Made by a program: the position numbers and the translations under genes. A DNA stretch of 39,289 nt, taken from assembly GCA_900752015.1 (NCBI GenBank), contig CAADTZ010000108.1, positions 1-39,289 on the forward strand, given 5' to 3'. The notes beneath the pieces are model-generated. The model had not been told where the DNA came from. It saw nothing but the letters and a program-made list of their open reading frames with translations, and did no database searches. The DNA comes from an uncultured Collinsella sp. (GTDB lineage Bacteria > Actinomycetota > Coriobacteriia > Coriobacteriales > Coriobacteriaceae). Shown piece by piece: positions 1 through 8,281 of the stretch; the stretch's first letter is position 1, and the number at the start of each line of letters is the position of its first letter.

Positions 1-35
1 ACAGCGAGCGGGTCGCATTTGAGACAAGGTGACGT

Positions 36-69
36 GAAACGAAAGGGCGCTGACCTTCTGGTCGCGCCC
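36..69 (-). terminator. Rho-independent terminator of pyrE
   Basis: Read on the minus strand, GGGCGC-GACC, loop AGAA, then GGTC-A-GCGCCC form a 10-bp GC-rich stem with one bulged A. TTTCGTTT follows directly. It lies about 80 nt past the pyrE stop codon and has the normal form of an intrinsic terminator. Confidence 0.75.
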
Positions 70-119
70 TTGAAGTTGAACGTCAGATTGTCCAAATGCA
101 GCCCGCGCAGCGTCGAGCC

Positions 120-147
120 GTTACGCGGGTTGGTAAACCCGCGTAAC
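120..147. repeat. Perfect 12-bp hairpin just after pyrE
   Basis: GTTACGCGGGTT and AACCCGCGTAAC are perfect inverse copies around a 4-nt loop (GGTA). The hairpin starts 3 nt after the pyrE stop codon and has no T-tract, so it may protect the 3' end or slow polymerase ahead of the terminator at 36-69. Confidence 0.6.
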
Positions 148-150
148 TAC

Positions 151-834
151 CTACTCCCGAGCTCCGTACTGCTCGTAGTAGGCATCGATAGCAGTCTTGA
201 GCTCGTCATCGATAACGACCTTGCCGTCGATCTCGTGGTTGTAGAGGGTCTCGACGACCTCGGCCATGGAAACGATGCTCGCGACGGGGAAACCGTACTT
301 GGCCTCGATCTCCTTCTGAGCGGTGGTCACGCCACCCTTGCCGACCTCCATGCGGTTGAGAGACACGATGAGGCCCTTGATTTCGACGTCGGCAGCAGCC
401 TTAACCTTGGGATAGGTCTCGTCGATGGACTTGCCGCTGGTGGTGACGTCCTCGACCATGACCACGCGGTCGCCGTCCTTGGGCTCATAACCCAGCAGGT
501 TGCCCTTATCGGCACCGTGGTCCTTGGCCTCCTTGCGGTCGCAGCAGTACTTGACCTCCTTGCCGTACAGCTCGTGGTAGGCAATCGCGGTCACGACGGC
601 CAGGGGAATGCCCTTGTAGGCCGGCCCAAACAGCACGTCAAAGTCGTCGCCAAAGTTATCGTGGATGGCCTGGGCGTAATACTCGCCCAGCTTCTTGAGC
701 TGATAGCCCGTCACGTAAGCGCCGGCGTTCATAAAGAACGGGGACTGACGGCCGCTCTTGAGCGTAAAGCTGCCGAACTTAAGGACGTCGGACTCGACCA
801 TAAACTTGATGAACTCTTGCTTGTAAGCCTCCAT
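151..834 (-). CDS. pyrE: Orotate phosphoribosyltransferase
   Basis: This enzyme joins orotate to PRPP to make orotidine 5'-monophosphate, the fifth step of de novo pyrimidine synthesis, in the cytoplasm. The 227-residue protein carries the type I phosphoribosyltransferase PRPP-binding motif VVMVEDVTTSGKS at residues 124-136, preceded by a hydrophobic strand. The catalytic flexible-loop region RKEAKDHG lies at 100-107 and the orotate-side SGRQSPFF at 27-34. The ATG at 834 follows AGGAG at good spacing. Length fits the longer bacterial PyrE type. Other pyr genes are not seen next to it; it stands alone here and ends at its own terminator. Confidence 0.96.
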   Translation of the reverse strand: MEAYKQEFIKFMVESDVLKFGSFTLKSGRQSPFFMNAGAYVTGYQLKKLGEYYAQAIHDNFGDDFDVLFGPAYKGIPLAVVTAIAYHELYGKEVKYCCDRKEAKDHGADKGNLLGYEPKDGDRVVMVEDVTTSGKSIDETYPKVKAAADVEIKGLIVSLNRMEVGKGGVTTAQKEIEAKYGFPVASIVSMAEVVETLYNHEIDGKVVIDDELKTAIDAYYEQYGARE

Positions 835-964
835 GCGGGCTCCTCTCGTAATCGCGTACGTGCCTTCCAGTTTAGCGCAGGCGAAGCGTCGATGCGGGCG
901 CGCTTTGGGGCCACGGCATTCTGTAAAGGCTTTGTCAGGGGGAATGGTTTTCCGAACAATGGGG

Positions 965-993
965 TTGACATGTCAAACCCCCTCATCAAGAAT
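965..993 (+). promoter_or_regulatory. Likely mgtA promoter with palindromic operator
   Basis: TTGACA (965-970) matches the -35 consensus exactly, and AAGAAT (988-993) lies 17 bp downstream as a 4/6 match to the -10. The -35 is the left half of a perfect 12-bp palindrome, TTGACATGTCAA (965-976), flanked by GGGG and CCCC. A dimeric regulator bound there would cover the -35 element. That the site controls mgtA is inferred from position; the binding protein is unknown. Confidence 0.55.
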
Positions 994-1060
994 ACGGGCG
1001 GATTAAAAAGGGGTACGAGATACCCAAAGCGCGCTGCGCTCAGCCTTTAGGAGGTGTGCC

Positions 1061-1132
1061 ATGGAAGGCAGTCCTAGTCGAAAAACCTGCATGTCGCCCT
1101 CGGCACGCCGCGAGGACTCCGCACACGCATAA
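1061..1132 (+). CDS. Possible 23-residue leader peptide upstream of mgtA
   Basis: A short frame begins with ATG at 1061 behind a very strong ribosome binding site (TTTAGGAGGTG, 4-5 nt spacing) and runs to TAA at 1130-1132. The product begins MEGSPSRKTCMSPSARR and ends in EDSAHA. It lies 68 bp past the predicted -10 and ends 139 nt before mgtA. Mg2+ transporter genes in enteric bacteria are known to have short translated leaders (MgtL) that sense Mg2+ or proline supply. This peptide has only two prolines and no long acidic run, so a shared mechanism is not shown. It could also be a remnant start of an older gene. Confidence 0.4.
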   Translation: MEGSPSRKTCMSPSARREDSAHA

Positions 1133-1146
1133 ACGCCACCGGCAGA

Positions 1147-1188
1147 TCGCCAAAACCACCGCAAAGGCGCGCTGCACCCTTTGTGGGC
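1147..1188. repeat. Degenerate copy of a CCACCGCAAAGG hairpin repeat
   Basis: CCGCAAAGG (1159-1167) and CCTTTGTGG (1178-1186) form a 9-bp stem with one G-T pair and a 10-nt loop. The left arm with flank, AAACCACCGCAAAGG, is identical to one arm of the longer hairpin at 14623-14673. It lies between the leader ORF and mgtA and so would be transcribed as part of the mgtA leader. Confidence 0.5.
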
Positions 1189-1271
1189 TCAAGAGCTTGA
1201 CGTGAGCGACATCTAGGTTTTTTGAAGCAAATACGACACGTACGCTAACTCCCCTCAACAAGGAGGACCCT

Positions 1272-4040
1272 ATGCTGATGCTCAAAACCGTCACGGTACT
1301 CGAAGCCATCTCCAAGCGCCGCCGCACGGCGCGCCCTGCCGCTCATACCGGCCTGTCCAAGAACACCATATTCGCCGCCACCCATAGTGCCGAGGACGCC
1401 CTCGTACTGCTTGACGCCACGGCAAACGGCCTCACCGTCGAGCAGGCAACTGAGCGCCTGAACGCCGTCGGCCCCAACACCATCGAGGCAACGACCAAAA
1501 CGCTCGCCCGCCGCATCGCCGACGCGTTCATCGATCCCTTCGCCGGCATCCTCGCCGCGCTCGCACTGGTCTCGCTCTACATCGACGTGCTCGCCGTGCC
1601 CGAACCGCAGCGCGACCCCTCCACGGTCATCGTCATCGGCACCATGCTGCTGGTATCGGGCGGCATGAAGTTTATCCAGGAAGCCCGCAGCGGCAATGCG
1701 GCCGAGGCCCTCAAGGACCTGGTCTCCAACACTTGCACCGCCCTGCGCGACGGCGAGCGCATCGAGATCCCCTTCGACGAGCTCGTCCCCGGCGATGTAA
1801 TCCGTCTCTCTGCCGGCGATATGGTGCCGGCAGATGCCCGCATCATCACCGCGCGCGACCTGTTTGTGATCGAGTCCGCACTCACCGGCGAGAGCGAGGC
1901 CGTCGAGAAGACCACCGCCGTCACCGTCGTCGAGGGCGCCGACGGCTCCGCACTGCCACTCTCTGCCTGCAAGAACATCGTCTTTACCGGCACCTCCGTG
2001 CAAAACGGCGCCGCCATGGCGCTTGTCGTTGCCACCGGCTCGGACACCTACCTGGGCGGCATCGCCAAGATGCTCAACGGGCGCGGCGAAAAGAGCGCGT
2101 TTGACCGCGGCGTCTCGAGCGTCTCCATGCTGCTGGTGCGCCTGATGCTCGTTATGGCGCCGGCCGTCTTTGCCATCAACGCCGCCACCAAGGGCAACGT
2201 CATCGACGCGCTGCTGTTCGCCACGAGCGTGGCCGTGGGCATCACGCCGCAGATGCTTCCCGTCATCGTGACCACGAGCCTGTCGCAGGGCGCCAAGGAC
2301 CTCGCCCGTCGCCAGGTTATCGTCAAGGAGCTGCCGGCGATTCAAAACCTCGGAGCGATGGACGTCCTGTGCTGCGACAAGACCGGCACCCTCACCGAAG
2401 ACCGCATCGTGCTCGAGCGCTACCTCAACACCGATGGCAACGAGGACGCGCGCGTGCTGCGCCATGCGTTTTTGAACAGCTTCTTCCAGACCGGCCTCAA
2501 AAATCTTATCGACCTGGCCGTAATCGACCGTGCCGATGTGACGCCCTCGACCGTCGCACCCGATTCCATGCTGGGCCAGAGCCTGCGCGACCGCTACACC
2601 AAGGTCGACGAGGTTCCCTTCGATTTCTCGCGCCGTCGCCTGAGCGTAGTTGTCGCCGACGCCCAAGGCAAAACCCAGATGGTTACCAAGGGCGCTGCCG
2701 AGGAAATGCTCGAGATCTGCTCCTTTGTCGAGATCGATGGCATCGCTCAGCCGCTCACCGACGAGAAGCTCGCCCAGATTCGCAAGCAGATCGCCGGACT
2801 TAACGCCGAGGGCCTACGCGTAATTGCCGTGGCGCAGAAGACCAATCCGCGCTGCGTGGGCGAGTTTGGCATCGCCGACGAGTGCGACATGATGCTGATG
2901 GGCTTTTTGGCCTTCCTCGATCCGCCCAAAGCAAGTGCCGCGGGCGCCGTCGCCACCCTCGAGGCCAAGGGCGTGGCGGTCAAGGTCCTAACCGGCGACA
3001 ACGACCGCGTCGCCGCCACCGTCTGCGAGCAGATTGGTATCGATGCGAGCAACGTCTTGCTCGGCTCCGAGATCGATGCGCTCGATGACGCCGAACTTGC
3101 CAAGCGCGCCGAGAAAACCCACCTCTTCGCCAAGCTCTCGCCGCTGCAGAAGGCGCGCCTGGTACGTGTCATGCGCGAGATGCTCGGCCACACCGTGGGC
3201 TTTATGGGCGACGGCATCAACGACGCCGCCGCCATGCGTGCGAGCGATTGCGGCATCTCGGTCGATTCGGCCGTCGATATTGCCAAGGAATCCGCCGATA
3301 TCATCTTGCTTCAGAAGGACCTGGGCGTGCTCGAGCGCGGCATCATCGAAGGCCGCCGCACTTACGGCAACCTGCTCAAGTACCTCAAGACCACGGTGAG
3401 CTCCAACTTTGGCAATGTGCTGTCCGTGACCGTCGCGAGCCTGTTCTTGCCGTTTTTGCCCATGAGCGCCCTGCAGCTGGTACTGCTGTCGCTGGTCTAC
3501 GAGATCGTGTGCATCGCACTGCCGTGGGACACCGTCGATGACGCCTGGACTGCCCGCCCGCGTGCCTGGGAAGCCGCATCCATCAAGGGCTTTATGCTCG
3601 AGCTGGGCCCCGTGAGCTCGCTGTTTGACATCGTGACCTTCGCCGCGCTCTTCTTTGTCGTGTGCCCCGCCGCCGTGGACGCAAGCTGGTCCGAGCTTGC
3701 CGCCGCGGGCGACGTCGCGGGTATGGCGACCTTTGCTGCGCTCTTCCAGAGCGGCTGGTTTGTCGAGTCCATGTGGTCGCAGACACTCGTGGTCCACATG
3801 TTGCGCTCCCCGCATCTGCCGAGCCCGCGCGACCACGCCGCGCCCGCATTGTGCGTTCTTACCGTGCTGGGCCTGGCGCTCGTCACCTGGCTGCCGGCAA
3901 GCCCCATCGCCGATGTGCTCGGCCTCATGCCGCTGCCCACGAGCTTTTTTGGGCTGCTCATTGGCATCGTTACCGCCTATATCGCGCTCACCCAGCTGGC
4001 AAAGTGCCGCTACATTGCCCGCCACGGCGAGCTGCTGTAG
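1272..4040 (+). CDS. mgtA: Magnesium-translocating P-type ATPase (P3B, MgtA type)
   Basis: ATP-driven Mg2+ uptake across the cytoplasmic membrane, typically induced at low Mg2+. The 922-residue protein has the P-type order: N-terminal cation-ATPase domain, two TM helices near 88-135, actuator domain with LTGES at 204-208, a TM pair near 280-330, phosphorylation motif DKTGTLT at 369-375 (Asp369 phosphorylated), nucleotide-binding domain, hinge motif GDGIND at 646-651, then six C-terminal TM helices. The segment YEIVCIALPWDTVDD in the last TM block matches the MgtA/MgtB type rather than Ca2+ or K+ pumps. AAGGAGG stands 5-6 nt before the ATG. The gene is alone on its strand, behind the predicted operator and leader. 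Confidence 0.93.
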   Translation: MLMLKTVTVLEAISKRRRTARPAAHTGLSKNTIFAATHSAEDALVLLDATANGLTVEQATERLNAVGPNTIEATTKTLARRIADAFIDPFAGILAALALVSLYIDVLAVPEPQRDPSTVIVIGTMLLVSGGMKFIQEARSGNAAEALKDLVSNTCTALRDGERIEIPFDELVPGDVIRLSAGDMVPADARIITARDLFVIESALTGESEAVEKTTAVTVVEGADGSALPLSACKNIVFTGTSVQNGAAMALVVATGSDTYLGGIAKMLNGRGEKSAFDRGVSSVSMLLVRLMLVMAPAVFAINAATKGNVIDALLFATSVAVGITPQMLPVIVTTSLSQGAKDLARRQVIVKELPAIQNLGAMDVLCCDKTGTLTEDRIVLERYLNTDGNEDARVLRHAFLNSFFQTGLKNLIDLAVIDRADVTPSTVAPDSMLGQSLRDRYTKVDEVPFDFSRRRLSVVVADAQGKTQMVTKGAAEEMLEICSFVEIDGIAQPLTDEKLAQIRKQIAGLNAEGLRVIAVAQKTNPRCVGEFGIADECDMMLMGFLAFLDPPKASAAGAVATLEAKGVAVKVLTGDNDRVAATVCEQIGIDASNVLLGSEIDALDDAELAKRAEKTHLFAKLSPLQKARLVRVMREMLGHTVGFMGDGINDAAAMRASDCGISVDSAVDIAKESADIILLQKDLGVLERGIIEGRRTYGNLLKYLKTTVSSNFGNVLSVTVASLFLPFLPMSALQLVLLSLVYEIVCIALPWDTVDDAWTARPRAWEAASIKGFMLELGPVSSLFDIVTFAALFFVVCPAAVDASWSELAAAGDVAGMATFAALFQSGWFVESMWSQTLVVHMLRSPHLPSPRDHAAPALCVLTVLGLALVTWLPASPIADVLGLMPLPTSFFGLLIGIVTAYIALTQLAKCRYIARHGELL

Positions 4041-4140
4041 CAAGTAGACGGAAAACACCCTGCCAGCTGCCGTTGCCACTACCACAGCTGCCAACGCCGC
4101 TGCCGCTGCCTCTGCCGCCGCCGCAGTCTATCCCCCCAGC

Positions 4141-4207
4141 AGTTGCGGTGAAATAGTTCCTGTTTAAAGCCCCGTGACTTTAATTTAGGGACTATTCCAC
4201 CGCAACT
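4141..4207. repeat. Compound hairpin between convergent mgtA and luxR-type genes
   Basis: Arms at 4141-4160 and 4188-4207 are inverse copies over 20 bp with two differences, one of them a G-T pair. Inside, TTAAAG and CTTTAA form a second 6-bp stem around CCCCGTGA. It sits between two convergent genes, but lacks the T-tract of a normal terminator. It may act as a bidirectional stop or be a REP-like repeat. The preceding 60 nt (4066-4127) are a low-complexity run of GCC/GCT/CTG triplets. Confidence 0.6.
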
Positions 4208-4221
4208 TATTGGGAGATTAG

Positions 4222-5766
4222 CTAGTCCTTGGGTGTCCAGGACCAGAAGAAGTTGATAAGGGCCACACGCGAGGCGGTACCGGCCTTTTTGTTGATCGAG
4301 GAAATGTGGCGATAGAGCGTGGAGCGCGAAAGAAAGAGCGTTGTGGCGATGTCCTGAACGCTCTGGTCCGAAACGACCAAGACCTCAAGAATATCGCGCT
4401 CGCGCTCTGTAAGCCCAAAGGTGGCGACGAAAGCATCGAGGCGTTCATCGGACGTGAGCTCCGCTGCCTCCACGGGCTCGGGGTCGGAGCATGTGGGCGC
4501 AAGATCCCCACCAAGGTCATCGGTGGCAAGCGCCAGCTCGTCCCGTATCACGGCATCATCGGCTCGTTGCCCCAACTGCCCCAGCAGCGTAATCGCAATG
4601 CCCACAAACATCACGAGCGCCGCACCGACCGCAGCCAGCACATTTTGACTCGAGATGATCGCCACTGCCGGCGCCGTCACGAACATCGAGCACACGTTGT
4701 TGACGACGCGACCCATGCACGGCCAAAAATATGACCAGCGCGCATAGAGCGAGACGGCGGCATATTTTGTGGTAAAGAACACCACGAAAAAGCCCGAGCC
4801 CAGATAAAAGATGATCGTGGCAGCAAGCTCGTTGCCGCCATTGCCATCGACGATGAGCACAAAGAACGAAAGCGTGGACAGTATGGCGGCACATGTCATG
4901 CCGATATTCATATACGAGCGGCCGTGCAGGTCAAATAGGACGCCGGCAGCCAACGAGCTCACGACAAGCAGCAGGCGCGGCCAATCGCCCAAATCGACGG
5001 CTCCGACAGCATGCAGGGTCGTGAAGCCCGCGTTGAGAGCGGCGAATACGCTGGAAAGATACGCCGTCGCCACGGTCAGGCGAACTACGGCGCGACGGAA
5101 TGCCGCCTTTGCCTCGGGATCGTCATGCCACTTGGCGCCATATTCCAGAGCATCTACCGAAAGCCCGGCAGCACTGGGTTCAAAGTTGGGATCGGACTCG
5201 TCGCGCAGCTTGGCGCGTCGGGCACCGTGGAGCAACGCCACCTGCGCGATCGCACAGACGACCAGAACAGCCTGCTGAGGAATGCCGACAGGCACCACCA
5301 TGTGGTTGAGAACCTGCACCAGAACGCCCATGGCGTAAGAAAGTGCGGCGGCGCGCGCCAAGCAGGGCGTTCGCGCAAAGCGCCTCGCAAAATTTGCATG
5401 AGCAGTCGATCCGCAGTAGCCCAGCGCGCAGCACGCCACCAAACCGCCGGTAATTACCACCTCAACCTGAACCGCCATAATCAACAGCAGCAATGCCGCC
5501 ACCAGCAAAACGCCCGTGACGTCACTCGTCGCGTCAATGGCATGGGGACGGCGATAGTACAGAATGGGACGCACAAAAAAGCCAATCACGCTCGCGCCGA
5601 TGACAAGGCTCTCATAAATAACGACCTCGTTCGGAGACACGAACTCGGCCATGCGCACATCAAAAAGATACTCGCACGCCAAAAACGTGAAGAAGAACAG
5701 CACCAGGCATATAATCTCCCGAATGCCCCGACGCAAATATGCGGTTGTGTCTCCCATGCCCCTCAT
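4222..5766 (-). CDS. Membrane-bound LuxR-family transcriptional regulator
   Basis: About 514 residues: some 12 hydrophobic segments fill most of the protein and a LuxR/NarL-type helix-turn-helix forms the C-terminus, starting near FGLTERERDILEVL and containing the recognition region LSRSTLYRHISSI. A regulator fused to a transporter-like membrane part is typical of Coriobacteriia and probably senses a small molecule or membrane state; its ligand and target genes are unknown. An acidic, low-hydrophobicity linker separates membrane and DNA-binding parts. The frame extends to a TTG at 5787 with no ribosome binding site; ATG 5766 follows GGGGG, and ATG 5757 is another option. Convergent with mgtA, divergent from the zinc ribbon cassette. 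Confidence 0.85.
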   Translation of the reverse strand: MRGMGDTTAYLRRGIREIICLVLFFFTFLACEYLFDVRMAEFVSPNEVVIYESLVIGASVIGFFVRPILYYRRPHAIDATSDVTGVLLVAALLLLIMAVQVEVVITGGLVACCALGYCGSTAHANFARRFARTPCLARAAALSYAMGVLVQVLNHMVVPVGIPQQAVLVVCAIAQVALLHGARRAKLRDESDPNFEPSAAGLSVDALEYGAKWHDDPEAKAAFRRAVVRLTVATAYLSSVFAALNAGFTTLHAVGAVDLGDWPRLLLVVSSLAAGVLFDLHGRSYMNIGMTCAAILSTLSFFVLIVDGNGGNELAATIIFYLGSGFFVVFFTTKYAAVSLYARWSYFWPCMGRVVNNVCSMFVTAPAVAIISSQNVLAAVGAALVMFVGIAITLLGQLGQRADDAVIRDELALATDDLGGDLAPTCSDPEPVEAAELTSDERLDAFVATFGLTERERDILEVLVVSDQSVQDIATTLFLSRSTLYRHISSINKKAGTASRVALINFFWSWTPKD

Positions 5767-6148
5767 GGTTAACCCCCAGCCGCTCAATTGTCTGGAAATC
5801 TATTTTAATAAAGAAAAGAACCAGTCTCAATATCGAAGCCAGGCTTGAAATGCTGCAAATTTGACCCCAGCCGTTCACGTCACACCGCGGTTTTGAGCCT
5901 CATGGACCAGAAGGGGCACGCGCGGCCTCTAGCTCGGCAAGGAGTGTCTCCAACTGCCACTCATTTAAGTACGTCCCCAATGAGTGCCCAATGACTACCC
6001 GCGGCAAGGAGTGTCCCTATGTGTCGGATGAAAAATGGGCCATGTGTCCCAGTTGTGGAGACTCCTTGAGCCGTCTGGGTATCGCGAAGGATCGCGCACT
6101 CCCCCATCATCAAAAGTGACACACGCTACCAGTTGATGGGAGGCAACC
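5767..6148. other. Intergenic region rich in inverted and direct repeats
   Basis: No gene was recognised in this 382-nt divergent spacer. CGGCAAGGAGTGTC occurs twice in direct orientation (5935-5948 and 6002-6015). CAAGGAGTGTCTCCAACTG (5938-5956) faces an imperfect inverse copy at 6050-6068. The stem-loop at 5958-5986 lies between. Promoters for the genes on both sides must be here, but no clear -35/-10 pair stands out. Confidence 0.5.
5958..5986 (-). repeat. Stem-loop of the 13-nt-loop repeat family, copy 1
   Basis: CACTCATT and AATGAGTG form a perfect 8-bp stem. The 13-nt loop, read on the minus strand, is GGGGACGTACTTA, almost the same as the loops at 24354, 32780 and 36384. The stem differs from those copies on both arms together (CACTCATT here, TAGTCATT there), so pairing is kept. 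Confidence 0.7.
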
Positions 6149-6886
6149 ATGGGCTTCTTTGACAAGATGTTCGAGAAGAAAGAGTGCGCGATTTGCGGTA
6201 CCGAGCTGGGACTTCTAGGTAAGACAAAAATCAATGAAGGCTACCTGTGCAAAGAGTGCGCCGGCAAGCTCTCCCCCTACTTTCACGGCTATCGCTCCAG
6301 CACCGCGGACGACATCCGCGAGCAACTCGCCTACCGCGAGGCCAACGCCGAGCGCCTGGCCTCGTTCAACCCCACGCGCACGCTTTCTGCCGGGCGCACC
6401 AATATTATGCTCGATGAGGACGCGGGCCTGTTGATCATCACTTCGCAGAGCCGCTGGCGCGACGCCAATCCCGACATCATCGAGTTCTCGCAGGTACTCG
6501 GCTGCGATATGGATATCGACGAGCATCGCACCGAGATCTATCGCGAGACCAAGGACGGCGAGCGCGAGAGCTACAATCCGCCGCGCTATGACCTGGATTA
6601 CGACTTTAACCTGACCATTCACGTCAACACGCCGTACTTTACCGAGATCAACCTGCGCGTGAACGACTCCACCATCGATCAGCGCGGCTCCATCGAATAC
6701 CGCGAGGCCAAGCGCCAGGCAACCGAGGTCCGCGACGCGCTGGTGCAGCTGCGCCAGGAGACGCGCGATAGCGTCGTGGCCGCCAAGGCCCCCAAGACCG
6801 CGGTCACCTGCCCCTTCTGCGGAGCCACCACCATTCCCGATGCCAGCGGGCGCTGCGAATACTGCGGCGGCGCCATCGGCGCATAG
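6149..6886 (+). CDS. DUF4428-type zinc-finger protein
   Basis: A 245-residue soluble protein of unknown function. The N-terminus has a four-cysteine cluster, CAICG (14-18) and CKEC (about 36-39), with the spacing of the DUF4428 domain. The middle resembles a beta-rich PH-like or bacterial coat region. The C-terminus is a zinc ribbon, CPFCG...CEYCGG, like that of its two downstream neighbours. GGGAGG precedes the ATG at good spacing. The next gene starts 24 nt downstream, so these are co-transcribed. The shared zinc-ribbon tails suggest the products act in one complex, probably with the SPFH protein. Assignment to DUF4428 is from memory of the family. Confidence 0.75.
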   Translation: MGFFDKMFEKKECAICGTELGLLGKTKINEGYLCKECAGKLSPYFHGYRSSTADDIREQLAYREANAERLASFNPTRTLSAGRTNIMLDEDAGLLIITSQSRWRDANPDIIEFSQVLGCDMDIDEHRTEIYRETKDGERESYNPPRYDLDYDFNLTIHVNTPYFTEINLRVNDSTIDQRGSIEYREAKRQATEVRDALVQLRQETRDSVVAAKAPKTAVTCPFCGATTIPDASGRCEYCGGAIGA

Positions 6887-6910
6887 CCTCCGGCAGCGAA
6901 AGGACCGATC

Positions 6911-8233
6911 ATGGCCTTCGAGAGCGTCAACTATCAGTGCCCCGCGTGTGGCGGCCCCCTTCACTTTGCCAGTGCCGAGCAAAAGCTCGTCTGTGACTAC
7001 TGCGACTCGCGTTTTGAAGTCGAAGAAGTCGAAGCCCTCTATCGCGAGCGCCAGGACAAGGCAGACGCCAAAGCCGACGCCGCAGTAGCGGCGCCCAAGC
7101 CCGCCGCCGACGCCGCGGTGCAGGAGCTCGCCCAAAACGCCGGCTATATCTGTTCGTCGTGCGGCGCCGAGCTAATCTCGGACGGTACCGTCGCCGTTAC
7201 CACCTGCCCGTACTGCGGCAACCCCGCCGTGGCACCCGGTCAGCTCTCGGGCGACTTCTCACCCGACCTGGTGATTCCGTTTAAGCTCGGGCGCGACGAC
7301 GTTATGGCCGCGCTCAAAGAGCATTACAAGGGCAAGATCCTGCTGCCCAAGAGCTTTGTCACCGGCAACCACATCGACGAAGTTCAAGGCGTTTACGTGC
7401 CGTTTTGGCTTTACGGCGCCCGCGTGGACGGCGAAGTGTGCTTTGATGCGACCAACGAGACCGTGACTGAGGAATCCGATCGCACCGTCACGACCACCGA
7501 CCACTACGACGCCTACCGTAAGGGCAATATCTCGTTTGAGCGCGTGCCCGTCGACGGATCGTCCAAGATGCCCGACGGCCACATGGACGCCATCGAGCCG
7601 TTTGACTATGATGCCCTGCGCCCGTTCTCGGTCGCGTATATGCCTGGCTACATCGCCAACCGCTACGACGAGGACTGTGAAACCTGCAAGGCGCGCGCCG
7701 AACGCCGCATGGAGGAAAGCACGATCTCGGCCCTGCGAGAGACCGTCGTCGACGAGTACGACGACGCTACAGTCGAAAGTAAGCAGCTCGACTACACCTG
7801 GGAAGAAAACGATTATGCTCTGTTCCCCGTGTGGATGCTCTCTACCTCGTGGAACGGCAAGAGTTACCTGTTTGCTATGAACGGCCAAACCGGCCGCATG
7901 GTCGGCGAGCTTCCCTGCTCCAAGCCCAAGCTCGCCATCGCCTCGGTGCTGTTCTTTATGATCGGATTTATCCTCTCCCAGATTCTCTTTATGGGGGAAT
8001 ACGCCTTCGATCCGGATTACCTCACCTTTGATATCGAGGGCATCCTCATCAATATCATCGCGCCGCTGATCATCGTGATTATCGGAGACGTGTTACTGGT
8101 AGGCCAGCTCAAGACGGCCAACGAAGCAACCTGTGCCGATGAGTATTGTGGCGAGCTCGACCTGACCGAGAAGCACGACACCTTCAGCCACACCGAGACC
8201 ACCGTTGTCATGAAAGACGACAAGGACGATTAA
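6911..8233 (+). CDS. Zinc-ribbon membrane-anchored protein (YdjG-like)
   Basis: 440 residues. Two zinc knuckles stand at the N-terminus: CPAC at 10-13 with CDYC at 28-31, and a second pair (CSSC...CPYC) near 79-102, separated by an Ala/Lys linker. A large central domain contains VQGVYVPFWLYGA, typical of the family often named TFIIB-type zinc ribbon-containing protein. Near the C-terminus are two hydrophobic helices (about 337-360 and 376-398) and a short charged tail. In Bacillus subtilis a similar protein, YdjG, is encoded next to the SPFH protein YdjI and PspA; there they help in membrane stress. No pspA is seen here. A DNA-binding or transcription role is unlikely despite the usual name. 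Confidence 0.8.
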   Translation: MAFESVNYQCPACGGPLHFASAEQKLVCDYCDSRFEVEEVEALYRERQDKADAKADAAVAAPKPAADAAVQELAQNAGYICSSCGAELISDGTVAVTTCPYCGNPAVAPGQLSGDFSPDLVIPFKLGRDDVMAALKEHYKGKILLPKSFVTGNHIDEVQGVYVPFWLYGARVDGEVCFDATNETVTEESDRTVTTTDHYDAYRKGNISFERVPVDGSSKMPDGHMDAIEPFDYDALRPFSVAYMPGYIANRYDEDCETCKARAERRMEESTISALRETVVDEYDDATVESKQLDYTWEENDYALFPVWMLSTSWNGKSYLFAMNGQTGRMVGELPCSKPKLAIASVLFFMIGFILSQILFMGEYAFDPDYLTFDIEGILINIIAPLIIVIIGDVLLVGQLKTANEATCADEYCGELDLTEKHDTFSHTETTVVMKDDKDD

Positions 8234-8281
8234 CCATCCTGACCAATACCACCCGGCCTTTGACGAGAAAGGAAGATCACC

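Noticed and set aside
835..1271. M-box riboswitch upstream of mgtA
   Set aside because: No match to the conserved core; the short ORF and palindrome explain the visible structure better.
1245..2666. Long open frame (473 codons) on the minus strand across mgtA
   Set aside because: It is a shadow of the GC-rich mgtA frame: Gly/Ala/Asp/His-rich without any recognisable domain, while the plus strand encodes a complete P-type ATPase.
4066..4127. Short plus-strand coding extension rich in Leu/Pro after mgtA
   Set aside because: It is a low-complexity triplet run past the stop codon, without a start and ribosome binding site.
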